Assembly: GCA_900321895.1 (NCBI GenBank)
Contig: ONYB01000156.1
Span: 1-7,790 of the forward strand
Reading direction: 5' to 3'
DNA: 7,790 nt
DNA from: an uncultured Brachyspira sp.
GTDB taxonomy: Bacteria > Cyanobacteriota > Vampirovibrionia > Gastranaerophilales > Gastranaerophilaceae
Position 1 is the stretch's first letter. Each line of letters starts with the position of its first letter. The notes beneath the pieces were generated by a model. It made no database searches. It saw only the letters and a list, made by a program, of their open reading frames with translations, and had not been told where the DNA came from. Made by a program: the position numbers and the translations under genes. Shown here piece by piece: positions 5,448 through 7,790 of this stretch.

Positions 5448-7367
5448 ATGAAAAAAACAGTTATTGCATATCTTCATACACATTGGGATAGAGAATGGTA
5501 TAGAGAATTTGAAGTCTTTAGAATGAGGCTTTTGAGAGTTTTTGATAATGTTTTGGATATGCTCAAAGAAGGTAAAATTCCGTCGTTTTATTTTGACGGA
5601 CAGGTTTCTGCACTCTTGGACTACTTGGAAATTCGACCGGAAAAAGAAGGGATTATAAGAGAGCTTATTTCGCAGAAAAAGCTTTTTATCGGGCCGTGTT
5701 ATACATTGGTGGATGAGTTTTTGACAGACAGAACAGTCTTTGAAAAAAATCTTGAAATCGGGATGAAAATTTCGAGAGATTTCGGATGTACTGATTTTGT
5801 AGGGTATTTGGCGGATACTTTCGGACATAGTAAAAATATTCCGCAACTTTTCAAAAAGCATGGTATCGACAAATGCGTTGTTTGGCGAGGTTGTGGGGAT
5901 ATTCCTGCTGAATTTCGGTTTATGGGGGTTGACACAGTAAACCTTGTTCGCGGATATTTTATGGATATATTTTCAGCACCGATGACGATTGAGCAGAAGG
6001 CGGATTGGCTAAAGGGTAATCTTGATAAAATTGCCGAAAAGTCCAACAATACAATGCTTTTGCCGATTGGAGCAGACCACTTGGGAGTTGAACCCGACAT
6101 CGCAGAACAAATCGCAAAAGTCAACGATTTACTTGAGGATTATGAAATAAAACTGGGTTCGTTGTTTGAATACTTTGAACGTGTCAAAGATAATTTCAAA
6201 AATTACGAATGGAACGACGAATTGAGGGACAATTCAAAAACTTTCATACTCCCCGGAAGCTATTCGGCACGCACAAAAATCAAGCAATACAACACAAAAA
6301 GCTCGTATATGCTGGATTTCGCCAACAAATTGCAACAGAGCTACGGAAACGAATATGCAAACCTGATAGAATACACCTACAAACTTTTGCTAAAAAATCA
6401 GGCACACGACGGAATTTGCGGATGCTCGACGGATGATGTTCATTCTGAAAACATCAGCCGATATAAAAAGATTTTGCAGATTTCAAACACAATTATCGAG
6501 GAATTGAGGCTGAAACACGGTTTTAAAACACCGATTATGAATATGCCTGAAATCCTTGAGGGCTACGAGGTTGAGGAAACTCACGGCGGGTTTGACGACA
6601 AAATTCTTTATGATACTCAAAGAATTCCGATTACGGAGGATTTCACCGCAATTTACACACAACGAAAAGCTCCAAAAAGTCTTGCAGATATTGACTTGAG
6701 GGTCGAAAACGGTCAGCTTTTTGCAAATGAGGTACGAATTGATTTTACAAGATGTGACGACTTGGGCGACACTTATAATTTTGCACCAAAAGCTGAAGAT
6801 TACGGCAAAACGGCAAAAGTTCTCAAAATTGAAGGGGACAGGATTTTTACGGAATTTTTTGAGGTGAAGTTCTTCAAAACTGAGAACTTGCTTAATTTTA
6901 AAATAAAATGGGACAACCGATTGAAAAATAAATTGTGGCAAGTAAAATTCGTTTTAAAAAATCCGGTGACAAAAACTTTTTCGGAAGATTTAAACACTAT
7001 TATAGAGCGAGAATTTGATCCGAACTATGACTTGAGGAAAAATTTGCCAAAGTCGAGAGGCTTGGAGGCAAAGACGAATTTTGCACCAATGCAACGATAT
7101 GTTGGGGTAGAAGGTTTTGGGGTTATAACGAAAGGGTTGACCGAGTATGAAGTTTTTCAAAACACTCTCGGGGTGACGATGTTGAGGTCAATCGGGGTAA
7201 TTTCAAACCCGAAAAACCCTGCCCGTACAACACCGGCAGGCCCGCCAATACCTGTTCCTGAGGCTCAACAACTCTGTGAAAACACAGCAGAATTTGCAAT
7301 AGGATTTTTCTCTCCGAAAGAAGCAGAAAGCAGAATTGCCGAAGCCTACCCGATTTGGTGGGAATAG
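5448..7367 (+). CDS. GH38 alpha-mannosidase-type glycoside hydrolase, short C-terminus
   Basis: 639 aa, no signal peptide, so cytoplasmic. GH38 enzymes cleave alpha-mannosides with retention of configuration, using an Asp nucleophile and a bound zinc. The N-terminal catalytic domain spans about 1-250. HTHWDREW (10-17) supplies ligands H12 and D14. DGQ is at 50-52. YLADTFGH (120-127) carries the expected nucleophile D123, and GADH is at 208-211. The middle helical domain ends with NQAHDGICGCSTDDVH (317-332), in which H320 is the fourth zinc ligand. The C-terminal beta region contains GLTEYEV, then LGVTMLRSIG, and finally AGPPIPVPEAQ. The protein stops soon after this, whereas many bacterial members run to about 800-900 aa. 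GPCYTLVDEF (82-91) has Cys where Trp is common. The exact substrate (N-glycan fragments, mannosylglycerate or other) cannot be told. It is a single-gene unit between terminators. Confidence 0.9.
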   Translation: MKKTVIAYLHTHWDREWYREFEVFRMRLLRVFDNVLDMLKEGKIPSFYFDGQVSALLDYLEIRPEKEGIIRELISQKKLFIGPCYTLVDEFLTDRTVFEKNLEIGMKISRDFGCTDFVGYLADTFGHSKNIPQLFKKHGIDKCVVWRGCGDIPAEFRFMGVDTVNLVRGYFMDIFSAPMTIEQKADWLKGNLDKIAEKSNNTMLLPIGADHLGVEPDIAEQIAKVNDLLEDYEIKLGSLFEYFERVKDNFKNYEWNDELRDNSKTFILPGSYSARTKIKQYNTKSSYMLDFANKLQQSYGNEYANLIEYTYKLLLKNQAHDGICGCSTDDVHSENISRYKKILQISNTIIEELRLKHGFKTPIMNMPEILEGYEVEETHGGFDDKILYDTQRIPITEDFTAIYTQRKAPKSLADIDLRVENGQLFANEVRIDFTRCDDLGDTYNFAPKAEDYGKTAKVLKIEGDRIFTEFFEVKFFKTENLLNFKIKWDNRLKNKLWQVKFVLKNPVTKTFSEDLNTIIEREFDPNYDLRKNLPKSRGLEAKTNFAPMQRYVGVEGFGVITKGLTEYEVFQNTLGVTMLRSIGVISNPKNPARTTPAGPPIPVPEAQQLCENTAEFAIGFFSPKEAESRIAEAYPIWWE

Positions 7368-7388
7368 CTTTATTGTGAATAATTAAAT

Positions 7389-7450
7389 TCGCCCCTACAG
7401 GCTAGAGAATAAGTTAGTAGGGTAGGGTTTGCTTCGCTCATTTGTAGCGA
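7389..7450. repeat. GC-rich structured patch, possible dispersed repeat remnant
   Basis: TTCGCCCCTACAGG stands out from the AT-rich surroundings. CCCTAC (7393-7398) is complementary to GTAGGG (7417-7422, repeated at 7422-7427), and TCGCT (7434-7438) to AGCGA (7446-7450) around a 7-base loop. Such GTAGGGGCGAAT-type blocks resemble small intergenic repeats I have seen in related genomes, but no second copy exists in this window, so repeat status is inference. Confidence 0.25.
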
Positions 7451-7494
7451 TGGTGCATATTACTCGATTTGAAACCTATTACCTTATTCACGCA

Positions 7495-7526
7495 GTTTTG
7501 TTAACTTTTGTAACAAAACCTTTTAT
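7495..7526 (+). terminator. Weak terminator-like hairpin downstream of the mannosidase gene
   Basis: GTTTTGTTA (7495-7503) and TAACAAAAC (7511-7519) form a perfect 9-bp inverted repeat with a 7-base loop, followed by C and TTTTATAT. The stem has only three G-C pairs, so it would be a weak terminator; an operator or RNA-stability element is also possible. It is the first stem-loop with a following T-rich run after the mannosidase stop. Confidence 0.4.
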
Positions 7527-7594
7527 ATATAGCAATTATATACTTCAAAAATACTTTATATAAATGTAAGCAATCTGAATTAAATAAACACGAG

Positions 7595-7700
7595 AACTAT
7601 AACATACACTTACTACACTACCTACTACACACTAACCTTCTACACACGAGGAATTATAAAAAGATTCCAAGGCTCTATCTTTCAGATAGAGTTTTTTTTT
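7595..7700 (+). ncRNA. Possible small non-coding RNA ending at a strong terminator
   Basis: A 53-base run without any G (7595-7647), containing TACTACAC twice with 12-base spacing, leads into GGAAT/ATTCC (7650-7654, 7664-7668) and then a strong terminator. No start codon follows the GAGG at 7648-7651, so it does not look like a coding leader. An unstructured C/A/T-rich 5' part plus a terminator is the shape of many trans-acting sRNAs. The promoter is not clearly identified; TATAAA at 7559-7564 is the nearest -10-like word. Speculative. Confidence 0.25.
7673..7700 (+). terminator. Strong intrinsic terminator
   Basis: CTCTATCT (7673-7680) pairs perfectly with AGATAGAG (7684-7691) around TTC, followed by nine T (7692-7700). 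It is clearly oriented to the + strand. It lies more than 300 bases past the mannosidase stop, so it either ends a long 3' UTR or belongs to a separate short transcript. Confidence 0.85.
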
Positions 7701-7712
7701 GCAAAAAACGAT

Positions 7713-7746
7713 AAAAAAAGACCACTCAATCAAGAGCGGTCTTTTT
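7713..7746. terminator. Bidirectional terminator for the gene at the right edge
   Basis: AAAAAGACC-A-CTC (7715-7727) pairs with GAG-C-GGTCTTTTT (7734-7746) with one A/C mismatch and a 6-base loop. On the minus strand it is followed by seven T (7719-7713). It sits just 18 bases beyond the candidate stop codon of the minus-strand gene entering from the right edge, and may also back up the + strand terminator at 7673-7700. Confidence 0.8.
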
Positions 7747-7763
7747 CTTTATCATAGTGAAAA

Positions 7764-7790
7764 CTATAATTTTTCAGCAACCATCAAAGT
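7764..7790 (-). CDS. Probable C-terminal end of a minus-strand gene (partial)
   Basis: On the minus strand the window edge reads eight codons, TLMVAEKL, then TAG at 7766-7764. It lies immediately upstream of a terminator with a good T tract in that orientation, which is what the end of a convergent gene would look like. Eight residues are too few to identify a product, and other frames at the edge cannot be excluded. Confidence 0.35.
   Translation of the reverse strand, partial: TLMVAEKL

Larger units (their letters stand above)
7368..7763. other. Non-coding intergenic region with several structured elements
   Basis: About 400 bases with no supportable protein gene in any frame. In order it holds: a GC-richer patch (7389-7450) with two small inverted repeats; a 9-bp hairpin (7495-7519); a very AT-rich stretch with TATA-like words (7521-7565) but no convincing -35/-10 pair; a G-free C/A/T run (7595-7647); and two terminators (7673-7700 and 7713-7746). 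The downstream reading frame of the mannosidase gene shows no continuation of that protein. Confidence 0.7.

Noticed and set aside
5385..5861. Minus-strand 158-aa open frame
   Set aside because: Composition (many Phe, Cys, Ile) is that of an antisense shadow, and it covers the catalytic N-terminus of the clearly real GH38 gene.
7611..7647. Repeated TACTACAC words considered as a tandem repeat or CRISPR remnant
   Set aside because: Only two copies of eight bases with no regular spacers; better described as a low-complexity G-free run.

Overview
This is an AT-rich bacterial chromosomal window with seven supported protein genes, a probable truncated gene end at the right edge, and several well-formed intrinsic terminators. 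No rRNA, tRNA, CRISPR array, transposase or phage gene is visible. The low GC, the pgpH-ybeY-dgkA order, and a short protein with an N-terminal 'NPF..SFKGNVL.ADVFE' signature suggest the non-photosynthetic gut relatives of Cyanobacteria (Gastranaerophilales/Melainabacteria). That assignment rests on remembered family patterns, not on a search, and is tentative.

Left block (55-3178, + strand): a compact three-gene operon. It encodes a seven-helix membrane HD-domain c-di-AMP phosphodiesterase (PgpH type), the rRNA-maturation endoribonuclease YbeY and a small integral-membrane lipid kinase (DgkA/undecaprenol kinase). The genes abut or overlap and end at a hairpin terminator that also works for the opposite strand.

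Middle-left block (3218-4299, - strand): mazG (NTP pyrophosphohydrolase), followed by a 67-residue uncharacterised small gene. The small gene has its own ribosome binding site and reads into the shared terminator.

Middle block (4425-5385, + strand): a two-gene operon of unknown function. It has a good -10 box and two strong ribosome binding sites. The first gene (163 aa) carries the lineage-type N-terminal signature; the second (121 aa) looks like three HEAT-like helical hairpins. The operon ends in a very symmetrical GAAA-loop terminator. This is the least explained and most interesting coding part.

Right block (5448-7367, + strand): a cytoplasmic GH38 alpha-mannosidase-type glycosidase with intact catalytic and metal-binding residues but a short C-terminus. 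About 400 non-coding bases follow. They hold a GC-rich structured patch, a 9-bp hairpin, a 53-base stretch with no G that leads into a strong terminator (possible small RNA), and a second, bidirectional terminator. The latter probably serves a minus-strand gene whose last eight codons lie at the window edge.

Two genes (mazG and the mannosidase) have a -10-like hexamer exactly six bases before their ATG and no proper Shine-Dalgarno sequence, which would fit leaderless transcripts. The genes at 4464 and 4969 have textbook leaders instead.
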